From positions 1 to 11,307 of the forward strand of contig PQAQ01000086.1 in assembly GCA_003105305.1 (NCBI GenBank): a DNA stretch of 11,307 nt, in the 5' to 3' direction. Shown piece after piece: positions 1 to 9,034 of this stretch (position 1 is its first letter; each line of letters opens with the position of its first letter). The DNA comes from Candidatus Methylomirabilota bacterium (GTDB lineage: Bacteria > Methylomirabilota > Methylomirabilia > Methylomirabilales > Methylomirabilaceae). The translations under genes were made by a program, and so were the position numbers. The notes beneath the pieces are model-generated. The model ran no database searches, was not told the origin of the DNA, and saw only the letters and a program-made list of their open reading frames with translations.

Positions 1-2084
1 CGGAAATCCGGGATCTGCATCGAGGCGTCGGCAGAGAGGATACCTACCAAGGTGATTCCGGGAAAGTCATGTCCTTTCCCGATCATCTGTGTCCCGATAA
101 GAATCTGCGTGCGCCTCTGTTGCACGCCCTTGAGGATCTGCTGGTGCGCCCGCCGCTGCCTGGTGGTGTCACGATCCATCCTGACGATGGAGATATCCGG
201 ATCGAGGAGGCGAGCGGCGGCTTCGACCTGCTGCGTCCCGTATCCAAGCCATCCGCAGGCGATTCCGCCGCACTGAGGACAATGCTGCGGCGGTCGTTCT
301 TGATGATCGCAGTGGTGGCAGCGCATGCTGGCATCCATCGCATGATAGATGAGCGAGACGCTGCAATGCGGACACCGCATGGTGAAGCCGCACTCACGGC
401 AGAGCAGGACCCTGGCGTATCCCCGTCGATTGATGAACAGAAGGACCTGTTCCCCTTTGGCTACTGTTTTCTTGATCGCATCTGCCAGCGCCCGGGAAAA
501 GATGAGCGGCTCTCTTGCTCGCCGCGTCTCGCATCTCTCCGCGTCTCCCTTTTGTGTAGGAGGAGTGGGGGGATGTCGTGTGTCTGTCTGGGCGCGTTCT
601 TCGCGCATGTCGATCAGTGTCATCGACGGCAGCGGCCTGGCTTCGACTCGCTCCGGCAACCGGAACAGTCGATAGATCCCTTCCTTGGCGCGATGGATGC
701 TTTCAAGGCTTGGGGTTGCGGAGCCAAGAAGAACGGTAATCCCAAGCATCTGTCCTCTGGTCAATGCGACGTCTCTCGCGTGGTAGCGCGGTTCATCCTG
801 CTGCTTGTAGGAGGCGTCATCTTCTTCGTCGACAACGATCAGGCCAAGGCGGGAGAGGGGAGCAAAGACCGCGGATCGCGCGCCTACGACGATATCGGCC
901 AGCCCGCGCTTGATGCGGCGCCACTGATCCAGCCGTTCGCCGGGTGAGAGGCCGCTGTGTAGCAGCGCGACTCGATCACCGAAGCGTGAGCGAAATCGGT
1001 CCGCCGTGACAGAGGTCAAGGCGATTTCCGGGACGAGCACCAGCGCCTGTCTTCCGTGTCGCATCACCTCGTCGATTACCCGGAGATAGACCTCGGTTTT
1101 CCCGCTGCCGGTTGCGCCATACAGCAGCGCTGGAAAAAATATATGCGAGGATATTCCCTCAATGAGACCGTTAATTGCTGCGCGCTGGGCCGAGTTGGGT
1201 TCGGGTCGGGAATCCGAGATGATCGTTTCGCCTTCCCAGGGGGATCGCTCGATATCTACCATGATACGACGGATGAGGCCTTTGGCAGTCAGGGCGCGAA
1301 CCCCGGAGGCGCCGGCGACGACTGCGGCCTCGGCAGGGGTCAGCGTGGGGCCGGAATGTACGAAGCGGTCAAGTAGCGCGGCCTGTCGGGGCGCCCGGCG
1401 TCGGAGGGCGGCCAGCTCGACCTCTGCTGTCGAACGGTCGATGGCGATATGAAGCAGGGGTCGGACGATAGGTCGAATCGAGGGACGACGTTCGCGGTAT
1501 TCCAGTCTTGCCAGGTTCTGTCCGGTGAGCGAACGAATCAGCCGGTCAACCGCTTCGTGCGGCCACCGCTGTTTGAGGGATGAAAGCGGTATGCGGCGTT
1601 GCGTCTGAAGCGCCGTCAGTATCTGCCGTTCGGTGGAATCGCACCGGCCCATCTCACGGGCGCACTGTTCCTGCGACCCGAGAAGCTCCACGATTCGCAC
1701 CGTCATTCGATCGGTTCCGGGGGGCAGGGTTGTTCGAATCACTGATCCCCACGATGTCAGATAATAGTCCGCGACGAGGCGTGTCAGTTGCAGCATATGG
1801 TGATCGAGCAGCGGCTCGGGATCCAGGATCGCGTTAATCGACTTGAGGTCCGGAGGATCAGTCGGTGTAGAAGCGCGGAGGCCAACAATATACCCGGTCA
1901 CTCGGCGAGGACCGAGTGGGACGAGCGCTCGCATACCGACCTCGATCTGTTGCTGTGTGGAGGGCGGGATGGCGTAGGTCAGGATTCTCCGCGGTGGAAC
2001 AGATAGGGCGATGTCGGCAAGAAGGCGCTCTGACCCGGTGATCACGGACAGCATTCCAACGAGACCAGGGGCAGACGTGCTCAC
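1..2084 (-). CDS. priA: Primosomal protein N' (PriA replication restart helicase), 3' end cut by window edge
   Basis: PriA is a superfamily 2 3'-to-5' DNA helicase that recognises stalled forks and starts reloading of the replicative helicase. The frame is open from 2084 to the left edge, about 694 codons. Visible parts are an N-terminal DNA-binding domain (LLADIALSVPP near residue 14), Walker A GATGSGKT at 323-330, a motif II region reading DEEDD at 419-423, GSATPSLES, and the zinc module with cysteine pairs at 562/565, 571/574, 589/592 and 602/605. Helicase motif IGTQMIGKGHDFP and the ADASMQIPDFR segment follow at the edge. The last ~150-200 residues lie outside. GTG at 2084 has GGGA about 9 bases upstream; ATG at 2054 is an alternative start. 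It begins 23 bp after the lipoprotein stop, so it may be co-transcribed with that gene. Two oddities are an in-frame insert (residues ~498-524) and DEED in place of DEEH. Confidence 0.96.
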   Translation of the reverse strand, partial: MSTSAPGLVGMLSVITGSERLLADIALSVPPRRILTYAIPPSTQQQIEVGMRALVPLGPRRVTGYIVGLRASTPTDPPDLKSINAILDPEPLLDHHMLQLTRLVADYYLTSWGSVIRTTLPPGTDRMTVRIVELLGSQEQCAREMGRCDSTERQILTALQTQRRIPLSSLKQRWPHEAVDRLIRSLTGQNLARLEYRERRPSIRPIVRPLLHIAIDRSTAEVELAALRRRAPRQAALLDRFVHSGPTLTPAEAAVVAGASGVRALTAKGLIRRIMVDIERSPWEGETIISDSRPEPNSAQRAAINGLIEGISSHIFFPALLYGATGSGKTEVYLRVIDEVMRHGRQALVLVPEIALTSVTADRFRSRFGDRVALLHSGLSPGERLDQWRRIKRGLADIVVGARSAVFAPLSRLGLIVVDEEDDASYKQQDEPRYHARDVALTRGQMLGITVLLGSATPSLESIHRAKEGIYRLFRLPERVEARPLPSMTLIDMREERAQTDTRHPPTPPTQKGDAERCETRRAREPLIFSRALADAIKKTVAKGEQVLLFINRRGYARVLLCRECGFTMRCPHCSVSLIYHAMDASMRCHHCDHQERPPQHCPQCGGIACGWLGYGTQQVEAAARLLDPDISIVRMDRDTTRQRRAHQQILKGVQQRRTQILIGTQMIGKGHDFPGITLVGILSADASMQIPDF
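513..593 (-). other. In-frame insertion inside priA containing a 9-bp direct repeat
   Basis: Between the conserved MREE segment (from residue 493) and the PLIFSRAL segment (from 526), PriA carries about 27 extra residues rich in Pro, Thr and Arg, including HPPTPPTQKGD. As I recall the family, this linker is normally only a few residues long. On the plus strand the stretch contains CCGCGTCTC twice, at 522-530 and 539-547, and a G-rich stretch at 561-572. The reading frame is preserved, and helicase and zinc motifs continue on both sides. This could be an exapted intergenic-type repeat or simple linker expansion. Confidence 0.6.
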
Positions 2085-2107
2085 GCCGGTTCGTCCCGGA
2101 TCTCTGC

Positions 2108-2818
2108 TCAGTCCTTCCCGTGCGCGGTGCTGGCCTGAGGCGCGAGGGTCAGCACGTCGTATGCCGGACTGCTCTTGTGCCGTGACCCGGTAACGCTCAG
2201 GTCATCCGTTTCCTTGAGTGTTGCTGTGACGGACCTCGGCGGCTGCGCAGAGACCAGGCCGAAGAACAAGGTGCTGTCGCCCTGGCCACCGGCCGCCCCG
2301 ACGCAGATAGGGGAGTCGAAGTAAAATATCATCTTGTTGGTCCACCGGTGTGCGTGTTCGAGGCCGACCCTGCCAGGACCGCCCTTTGTCACGACGTAGA
2401 TCAGATCTCCCGTCTTCTTATCGCCATTGTAGTCCAGGGTGTCGACGACAGGTCCGAACTCAAATGTCATAGATCGCAGACACGGCATGCGCTTGGTTGC
2501 AACGCCCTCGACATCCACCGTGGTCTCGACGGCCTTCTCGAGATCGATCCGATACTCGTACCCGTATAGACCGGCCGCCGCCGTACCGGGCTTTCCCGCG
2601 AAGACGCGGGATCGAAGGAAACCCGTTCCCTGAGCCGGTAGCGGTATAGGGGTGTCGCTGCTGTCGATAATGGTTACCGCACAGGATGGATCGAAGAGGC
2701 AGTAGACGGCTGGAGCGCTTGCCTTAACGGAGCTGAGATGGATCTCTCGCTGTCCGCACCCAAAAGTGAAGATCACACCCAGTGCCACACCGATAAAGAC
2801 TGGCATCCTTCCGGCCAT
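2108..2818 (-). CDS. Putative lipoprotein, tandem paralogue A (unknown function)
   Basis: This 236-residue protein has an N-terminal hydrophobic segment (residues 5-20) ending TFGC, an imperfect lipobox with Cys21 as the likely lipidated residue, so it is probably anchored in the envelope. The mature part is predicted beta-rich. It has four further cysteines: C40 and C46 in YCLFDPSC, C113 in MPCLRS and C172 in SPICVG, which could form disulfides. A conserved DTLDYNGDKKTGDLIYVV segment (126-143) faintly resembles a calcium-binding loop. It is clearly homologous to the next protein upstream (2921-3652) along its length except the C-terminal ~35 residues. An AGGAGG ribosome site lies 8 bases before the ATG. 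The gene sits 102 bp after its paralogue and 23 bp before priA. I do not recognise the family. Confidence 0.85.
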   Translation of the reverse strand: MAGRMPVFIGVALGVIFTFGCGQREIHLSSVKASAPAVYCLFDPSCAVTIIDSSDTPIPLPAQGTGFLRSRVFAGKPGTAAAGLYGYEYRIDLEKAVETTVDVEGVATKRMPCLRSMTFEFGPVVDTLDYNGDKKTGDLIYVVTKGGPGRVGLEHAHRWTNKMIFYFDSPICVGAAGGQGDSTLFFGLVSAQPPRSVTATLKETDDLSVTGSRHKSSPAYDVLTLAPQASTAHGKD

Positions 2819-2920
2819 CCCATACGCCTCCTTTCCCTTATGGTTGTGCCTGGACGTTCTGCATTCCTCTGCACGTTTAACCTTCTTCTACCCAGATCTC
2901 TGATGCTCCCGGGGTTGATC

Positions 2921-3652
2921 TTAGAGACTTCCAGGACTATCCGACGCACTTGCCGTGCCTGTCTGGGGCGCGGGGACTTCTACATGATATTTAATATTCT
3001 TTTTCATCTTTGGCGATGCGGAGCCTAGACCGCCTGTCTCCATGATCGTTGCGTCGACGGACCTCGGCGACTGCGCGGAGACCAGGCCGAAGAAGAAGGT
3101 GCTGTCGCCTTGACGGTCAGAACTCCCGACACAGACGGGGGAGTCGAAGTTGAATGTAAGTCTTCCGTGAAATCGTTCTACGGGTCCGAGGCCGATCTTG
3201 CCCGGACCGCCGCTCGTCACGACATAGATCAGCTCTCCGGTCTTCTTGTCGCCATTGTAATCCAGGGTATCGACGATAGGGCCGAAGTCAAATACGATCG
3301 ACCGTAGGCACGGCATGTAGTTGACCTTTCCGACCTCCTCAACATCAACCGTGGTTTCCATAGCCTTTTCGAGATTCACCCGATACTCATATCCGTACAG
3401 ACCGGCCGCCGGCGTGCCGGGCTTACCCGCGAAGGTACGGGACTCGATGAACGCCGTTCCGCCGACCTGCATTGGGATAGATGCGGTGTGGGTGTTCGTG
3501 GTGGTCACAGTACAGGATGGATCGAAGAGGCAGTAGACGGTTGACGCGCTCACGTTGACGGTGCTGAGATGGAGCTCGCTCTTGCTTCGGCATCCCACTG
3601 TAAAACCTAAGCACAGCACTACACCGATAAGGATAAGATTCCTTCCAGCCAT
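2921..3652 (-). CDS. Putative lipoprotein, tandem paralogue B (unknown function)
   Basis: This 243-residue protein has a signal segment (residues 5-20) and a better lipobox, TVGC, with Cys21 as the likely lipid attachment site. It matches its downstream neighbour closely through YCLFDPSC (C41, C47), FAGKPGT, AAGLYGYEYR, VDTLDYNGDKKTG (128-139), SPVCVG (C174) and FFGLVSAQ. It differs mainly in the 60s region and the C-terminal tail, which here ends in Ala/Ser/Pro-rich low complexity. All five cysteines are shared. A GGGGGAG ribosome site lies 9 bases before the ATG. It is probably the first gene of a transcript that includes paralogue A and perhaps priA, with a candidate promoter at 3793-3821. 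The function is unknown; an extracytoplasmic binding or structural role is only an inference from localisation. Confidence 0.86.
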   Translation of the reverse strand: MAGRNLILIGVVLCLGFTVGCRSKSELHLSTVNVSASTVYCLFDPSCTVTTTNTHTASIPMQVGGTAFIESRTFAGKPGTPAAGLYGYEYRVNLEKAMETTVDVEEVGKVNYMPCLRSIVFDFGPIVDTLDYNGDKKTGELIYVVTSGGPGKIGLGPVERFHGRLTFNFDSPVCVGSSDRQGDSTFFFGLVSAQSPRSVDATIMETGGLGSASPKMKKNIKYHVEVPAPQTGTASASDSPGSL

Positions 3653-3754
3653 CTCCTACTCCCCCTTTCTCCTATAGTGATACCTGGGCGCTCCCCGGTG
3701 TATACGCAGGATACCGCCCAAATCCGCTCGCGGGGAACCGGTAATGAATTTATC

Positions 3755-3775
3755 AACGCTCGCCGGACCGGCGTT
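3755..3775 (-). other. GC-rich hairpin in the lipoprotein leader
   Basis: CGCCGGACCGGCG at 3761-3773 is a near-perfect palindrome around A3767. AACGC (3755-3759) and GCGTT (3771-3775) form a second, competing pairing. If the promoter at 3793-3821 is used, the hairpin would lie early in the ~130-base 5' leader. It has no T tract, so it does not look like a terminator. It may be an operator or RNA stability element. Confidence 0.35.
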
Positions 3776-3792
3776 CCGATTTTAACCCTGCT

Positions 3793-3821
3793 ACTGTAAT
3801 ACATCGCTATGTAAAAGACAA
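3793..3821 (-). promoter_or_regulatory. Candidate sigma-70 promoter with palindrome in the spacer
   Basis: Read on the minus strand, TTGTCT (3816-3821) and TACAGT (3793-3798) are separated by 17 bases, each matching 4 of 6 consensus positions. The spacer holds TACAT-N4-ATGTA (3800-3813), a 5-4-5 inverted repeat where a repressor could sit. Lipoprotein B starts about 140 bases downstream. This is a sequence-only prediction. Confidence 0.4.
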
Positions 3822-3917
3822 TCGGTGAGGACTCGAGTGTCAGTCAGTCAGACTGCACGCGAATGACTGGATGCTGTCGGAGATCAACTGACCGGTAATG
3901 ATGAGCGCGAATCATTT

Positions 3918-5006
3918 TCATCCCGCCTTCTTGCCGACTACCCTTAGAAACTCGCCATAATCAAGTGGTCGCTCCCGGGGCGTGAAATACTCCTTTGGAA
4001 ACCAGATAAGCCTTAACTCGGCGGTCTTTACGGGAGGGGTAAGGGAACCTTTATAGAAGACCAGGGCGAATCGGTTCCCATCAGGAAAGAGGGTGTTGTC
4101 GGTCAGCGGCAGGTCGGTCCAACTGAGCGTCAGTGGCGCATAGGAGGCCTCCGGGACGGTCGACGCGCCGGTAAACGCGTCGATCCGAACCGTCAGTCTG
4201 GCATTATTCCAGTCGGCGTCGGATACGATAATCTCCAGCCGGTGGTTCCCATCGGGAGATTTCAGCAACTGGCCAGAGGCGGGATTGCCAAAAATCTCCC
4301 CAAATGTTCCGACCAGATGGTACGGTCTGGACTCCTCCCTGAGCATCTCGAGGGCCGGATTAAAGTCTTTCTGGCGCGGCTGATCAGCCGACGACGGCAT
4401 GACGATGATTAACTCATAGACACAGGCCCCCGGCCCATCGGACGTATCCATAATCCATGACCACAGTCGGGACAGGTATCGCTGTGCGGACTTGTCTGTG
4501 TAGACGCACGCGCCTTCCCCGTTGGACGCGCCCCCGGTTCCCTGCTTTCTGAGTGCGGCGATCTGTCGATCCTTGATTCGACGGGCTATGGATTGCAAGG
4601 ATTCGCGTTCCTTCGTCATGCCTTGCAGTCGTTGGTCTACGCGCTCGAACAACGGTTTCAACTCGAAGTTTTCGTGGAAATTGAGCGCCAGGAGTTCCAC
4701 CAGCAGTCGTTCATTTTCAGTGGTGCTCTTTTTATCGTGCTGCGGTCCGAAGATCGGAGCGATGAGGCTCTTGAACATGTCTGCGCGAAGGGAAGTCTCC
4801 GCCTTTTCACGTTCGCTGAGCAAGGTGGCGGCGGTCATTTTATTCTGATAACGGGTCGCAAACCACCCCCCAAGGGCCGTCACCACCGTTGCAATGACCG
4901 CACCATGCTTGAAGAACTTGGAGATCGCACGCATCCCCTTCGAACTTGACCCATTCGGGCGCTCTTCGGCCTGAACACTTGAGCCCTCTCGTGTATCTTC
5001 TGGCAT
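3918..5006 (-). CDS. Membrane-anchored coiled-coil protein of unknown function
   Basis: This 362-residue protein is not one I recognise. The N-terminal ~30 residues are charged and polar, followed by one hydrophobic segment (about 35-51, AVIATVVTALGGWFA) that would anchor it in the inner membrane. Residues 55-155 are highly charged and helical, probably coiled coil, and contain LLVELLALNFHENFELKPLF (101-120). A Gly/Ser linker (156-166) leads to a C-terminal domain (~170-362) with alternating hydrophobic strands such as HRLEIIVSD, LTVRIDAF and RFALVFYKG, ending with a tail rich in Pro and aromatic residues. The ATG has GGAG 8 bases upstream. It starts 27 bp after the secreted protein gene at 5034-5372, so the two are probably one operon. 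By topology it could tie membrane to cytoplasm or periplasm; the orientation is not certain. Confidence 0.8.
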   Translation of the reverse strand: MPEDTREGSSVQAEERPNGSSSKGMRAISKFFKHGAVIATVVTALGGWFATRYQNKMTAATLLSEREKAETSLRADMFKSLIAPIFGPQHDKKSTTENERLLVELLALNFHENFELKPLFERVDQRLQGMTKERESLQSIARRIKDRQIAALRKQGTGGASNGEGACVYTDKSAQRYLSRLWSWIMDTSDGPGACVYELIIVMPSSADQPRQKDFNPALEMLREESRPYHLVGTFGEIFGNPASGQLLKSPDGNHRLEIIVSDADWNNARLTVRIDAFTGASTVPEASYAPLTLSWTDLPLTDNTLFPDGNRFALVFYKGSLTPPVKTAELRLIWFPKEYFTPRERPLDYGEFLRVVGKKAG

Positions 5007-5033
5007 CGCCTTTCTCCGTGATTTACCGCACTC

Positions 5034-5372
5034 CTACGGCTTCCTTAAATGGATATCCTGCCGGATCGGCTCCGAACCGCTCCGAATGACAGCCGTCTTA
5101 TTACCGGATTTCACCCTGTAGATGCCCGGCGCAAGGTTGATACTGTACCCCCCCTTGTCATCCGTTTTCTCGTTCTCCTTTACGGTCTTTCCTGCCGAAT
5201 CTTCTACGCTGAACGTGAGTGTCGGCTGCACGCGCCCCGCCTCATCAAGAATGCGCCCATACACCATAGCCGCATTCGTCTGCCGCGGCACACACAGCGC
5301 CAGCGCGGTGATGATACAAAGAGCTGTGCCAACAACTCGCGATCTGCTCCGTACGATCTTTAGCGCAGTCAT
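5034..5372 (-). CDS. Small secreted carboxypeptidase-regulatory-like (Ig-fold) protein
   Basis: This 112-residue protein begins MTALKIVRSR. A basic N-region and hydrophobic core (residues 14-28) end at a likely signal peptidase site, TNAA, near residue 35. The mature ~77 residues, VYGRILDEAG... GGYSINLAPGIYRVKSG... IRQDIHLRKP, follow the pattern of the CarboxypepD_reg-like beta-sandwich, a non-catalytic domain found in secreted and outer-membrane proteins. The start at 5372 is chosen because GAGGAGG lies 4 bases before it; an in-frame extension to 5426 has no comparable site and would bury the signal peptide. The gene follows glgX by 75 bp and precedes the membrane protein by 27 bp, suggesting joint work at the cell envelope with that neighbour. 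Its ligand is unknown. Confidence 0.8.
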   Translation of the reverse strand: MTALKIVRSRSRVVGTALCIITALALCVPRQTNAAMVYGRILDEAGRVQPTLTFSVEDSAGKTVKENEKTDDKGGYSINLAPGIYRVKSGNKTAVIRSGSEPIRQDIHLRKP

Positions 5373-5447
5373 ATCGCCTCCTCTAAATCGAGCCAGTCCT
5401 CTCCACATCGTTTTGTGGGATGCCATTCCCTTGTTCGCACAAGAGAC

Positions 5448-7547
<2,100 letters not shown>

Positions 7548-7608
7548 CTCGACGCGTCGATACTCTTCAGCCCTTACTCACATGATCGTCCTTCATAAGC
7601 GGCACCCC

Positions 7609-7637
7609 AGCTTACCGGGGTAACCGGAATACGTCAA
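7609..7637 (-). promoter_or_regulatory. Candidate promoter upstream of glgX
   Basis: On the minus strand TTGACG (7632-7637, 5 of 6 match) is followed after 17 bases by TAAGCT (7609-7614), a weak -10 with 3 of 6. It begins 15 bp past the peptidase stop codon, so glgX could be transcribed separately from the peptidase. The small inverted repeat TTAC-CGGG-GTAA at 7612-7623 overlaps it. Confidence 0.3.
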
Positions 7638-7651
7638 GCCTATGCGAAACG

Positions 7652-8566
7652 TCATGCCTTGAACGCCCCGGTATCTATCCACTCATTCTTGAGGAGAGAC
7701 CACCAATCGACGGCCAGTCCTTTCAGGACGTAGTCATACGGAAGCCAGCCATAGCCGTGATCGCCCCATCCGGTTCCCCAGGAGTTTCGGATCAGCAGCG
7801 CCCCGGTCGTCGCCACGCCACTGGGATTGGTGTTCTTAATCTTGAGCCCGTCATCATACCCCACGGCGACAATAGCGTGGCCACCCGCCACCTTTTCCCC
7901 GGCGGTAGGGTAGGGGATCTTCCCGCTCCCACCTGCTTGCGAGATCGAGGTGTACACCGTAAAGCCGAACATGGACGGTAATCCAGCCGCCAGATTGGTC
8001 TTGATCCGGGTGAGAAGGGTCGGTTTGCTGGTGCCTGAGGGATCGAGTCGATAGTATTGGATTGCCTGAAAGTTCTGCGCGAAGGCGTAGCAGAAGGCGG
8101 TCGGCTCCTTGTCAAAATCGGCGATAACATACGACCAGTATTCCTCGGGCGGGACGCCGAACAGCACCAGCGCCCCCATCGTGGTCCGGAGGAAGGCCCC
8201 CGTATCACCCGTGACACGCATCAGGTTCCTGGTCGCCTTATACAAAAAGAGCCGGGAGGCGTCGATGTGACGTCCGAAGGCCCGACGTTCGAAGTACTCC
8301 ACCACGCCTACCCCGGCATTGGCCGTGCAGGAGCCCAGGTCGCCCTGGTCCTCGATCTGGGAGCACCAGGCGCGAAGATCGATAGCGGTGGGCAGCGCCT
8401 TGGGCGGCGTTGCCACACCCACCTTTTTCAGCATCGCCTTGACCGAGTCGTGTTGCCCCAGCGCCTTCAGCCGAATGGGCAACTCATCCAGTTCAACCGT
8501 ATGATCGCGAAAATCCGGATAGTCTGGCAACCACCCCATGCCCAGTCGTCCATGCACCTCCGTCAT
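7652..8566 (-). CDS. Papain-like C1 cysteine peptidase
   Basis: This is a thiol endopeptidase of the papain (C1A) family, 304 residues. The catalytic set is complete: oxyanion Gln74 and nucleophile Cys80 in DQGDLGSCTANA, His230 in GGHAIVAVGYDD, and Asn261 in IRNSWGTGWGDHGYGW. The N-terminal GWLPDYPDFRDH (11-22) is a segment I associate with bacterial members of this family. There is no signal peptide, membrane segment or obvious inhibitory propeptide beyond the ~60 residues before the catalytic domain, so it looks cytoplasmic or exported by an unseen route. AGGAGGT lies 6 bases before the ATG, a very strong ribosome site. It is preceded by a 468-bp gap with a candidate promoter and followed by glgX after 104 bp. 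Its substrate is unknown. Confidence 0.92.
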   Translation of the reverse strand: MTEVHGRLGMGWLPDYPDFRDHTVELDELPIRLKALGQHDSVKAMLKKVGVATPPKALPTAIDLRAWCSQIEDQGDLGSCTANAGVGVVEYFERRAFGRHIDASRLFLYKATRNLMRVTGDTGAFLRTTMGALVLFGVPPEEYWSYVIADFDKEPTAFCYAFAQNFQAIQYYRLDPSGTSKPTLLTRIKTNLAAGLPSMFGFTVYTSISQAGGSGKIPYPTAGEKVAGGHAIVAVGYDDGLKIKNTNPSGVATTGALLIRNSWGTGWGDHGYGWLPYDYVLKGLAVDWWSLLKNEWIDTGAFKA

Positions 8567-8677
8567 CGGTTGACCTCCTGTGTGTTCACGTCATTGATTG
8601 ACAACATCCCGCTCGTACGAGTGTCGTGTCTGCAACAATCGAGGCTACAACAGAGACAGACCCGTTGTATCAAATTG

Positions 8678-8706
8678 AACGTAATGCTCAGCGGACATGC
8701 TGTCAA
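8678..8706 (-). promoter_or_regulatory. Candidate promoter of the peptidase gene
   Basis: On the minus strand a perfect TTGACA (8701-8706) is followed 17 bases later by TACGTT (8678-8683, 3 of 6). Transcription would start near 8671 and leave a ~105-base leader that contains the 10-bp palindrome CTCGTACGAG (8612-8621), which could be an operator. Confidence 0.35.
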
Positions 8707-9012
8707 TACGCATACCAACGTATAGTGCAGGGTTCCATGTCGATCTGGCGGCATGGTTGATGACAATATGCACGCGTGAGCAAGGCAACTGAATTCCTGC
8801 TCGGACTAATAAGCAATTTAGGGGCCATCGAGAAAGAATAGACGCTGGCATCTCATGAAGGTGGAATTATTGATGAGTTATGCGGTATCGTCTCCCATCG
8901 GCATTCGGCGACAAAACGGATGGGCGGACCATAATGTCTGCGTTATGATGTAAAAACGAATATCGTGAGGGCTTATCCGGCTTTCCAAAGGTACCTTCGC
9001 ATCGAGAGGCAA

Positions 9013-9030
9013 GCCTCATATTTTCGAGGC
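9013..9030 (-). terminator. Weak hairpin after udg stop
   Basis: On the minus strand GCCTC (9026-9030) pairs with GAGGC (9013-9017) around an 8-base loop, 5 bp after the udg stop codon. The GCCTC at 9006-9010 can compete for the same arm. There is no T tract, so termination would be inefficient or factor-dependent. Confidence 0.25.
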
Positions 9031-9034
9031 CGGG

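Larger units (their letters stand above)
8567..9034. other. 468-bp intergenic region, AT-richer than its neighbours
   Basis: No convincing gene is present. Short frames exist (for example 8855-8953 on plus, 32 codons) but lack ribosome sites and recognisable content. The region appears less GC-rich than the flanking genes by eye. It holds the candidate peptidase promoter (8678-8706), the palindrome CTCGTACGAG and a hairpin next to the udg stop. It may contain remnants of a degraded gene, but nothing identifiable remains. Confidence 0.6.

Noticed and set aside
69..947. Long plus-strand frame of 292 codons
   Set aside because: It is the complement of the highly conserved PriA helicase region on the minus strand and shows no family resemblance.
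3619..3804. 61-codon minus frame upstream of lipoprotein B
   Set aside because: It overlaps the lipoprotein start in another frame and covers the leader and hairpin; no protein features.
5373..5426. 18-codon N-terminal extension of the small secreted protein
   Set aside because: The internal ATG at 5372 has GAGGAGG at good spacing and starts a normal signal peptide.
8563..8766. Cys-rich 67-codon minus frame whose stop overlaps the peptidase ATG
   Set aside because: The ATGA overlap is suggestive of coupling, but it begins with TTG, has no ribosome site, shows no recognisable content and spans the likely promoter.
8855..8953. Small plus-strand frame (32 codons) in the 468-bp gap
   Set aside because: No ribosome site, no recognisable sequence and no supporting context.
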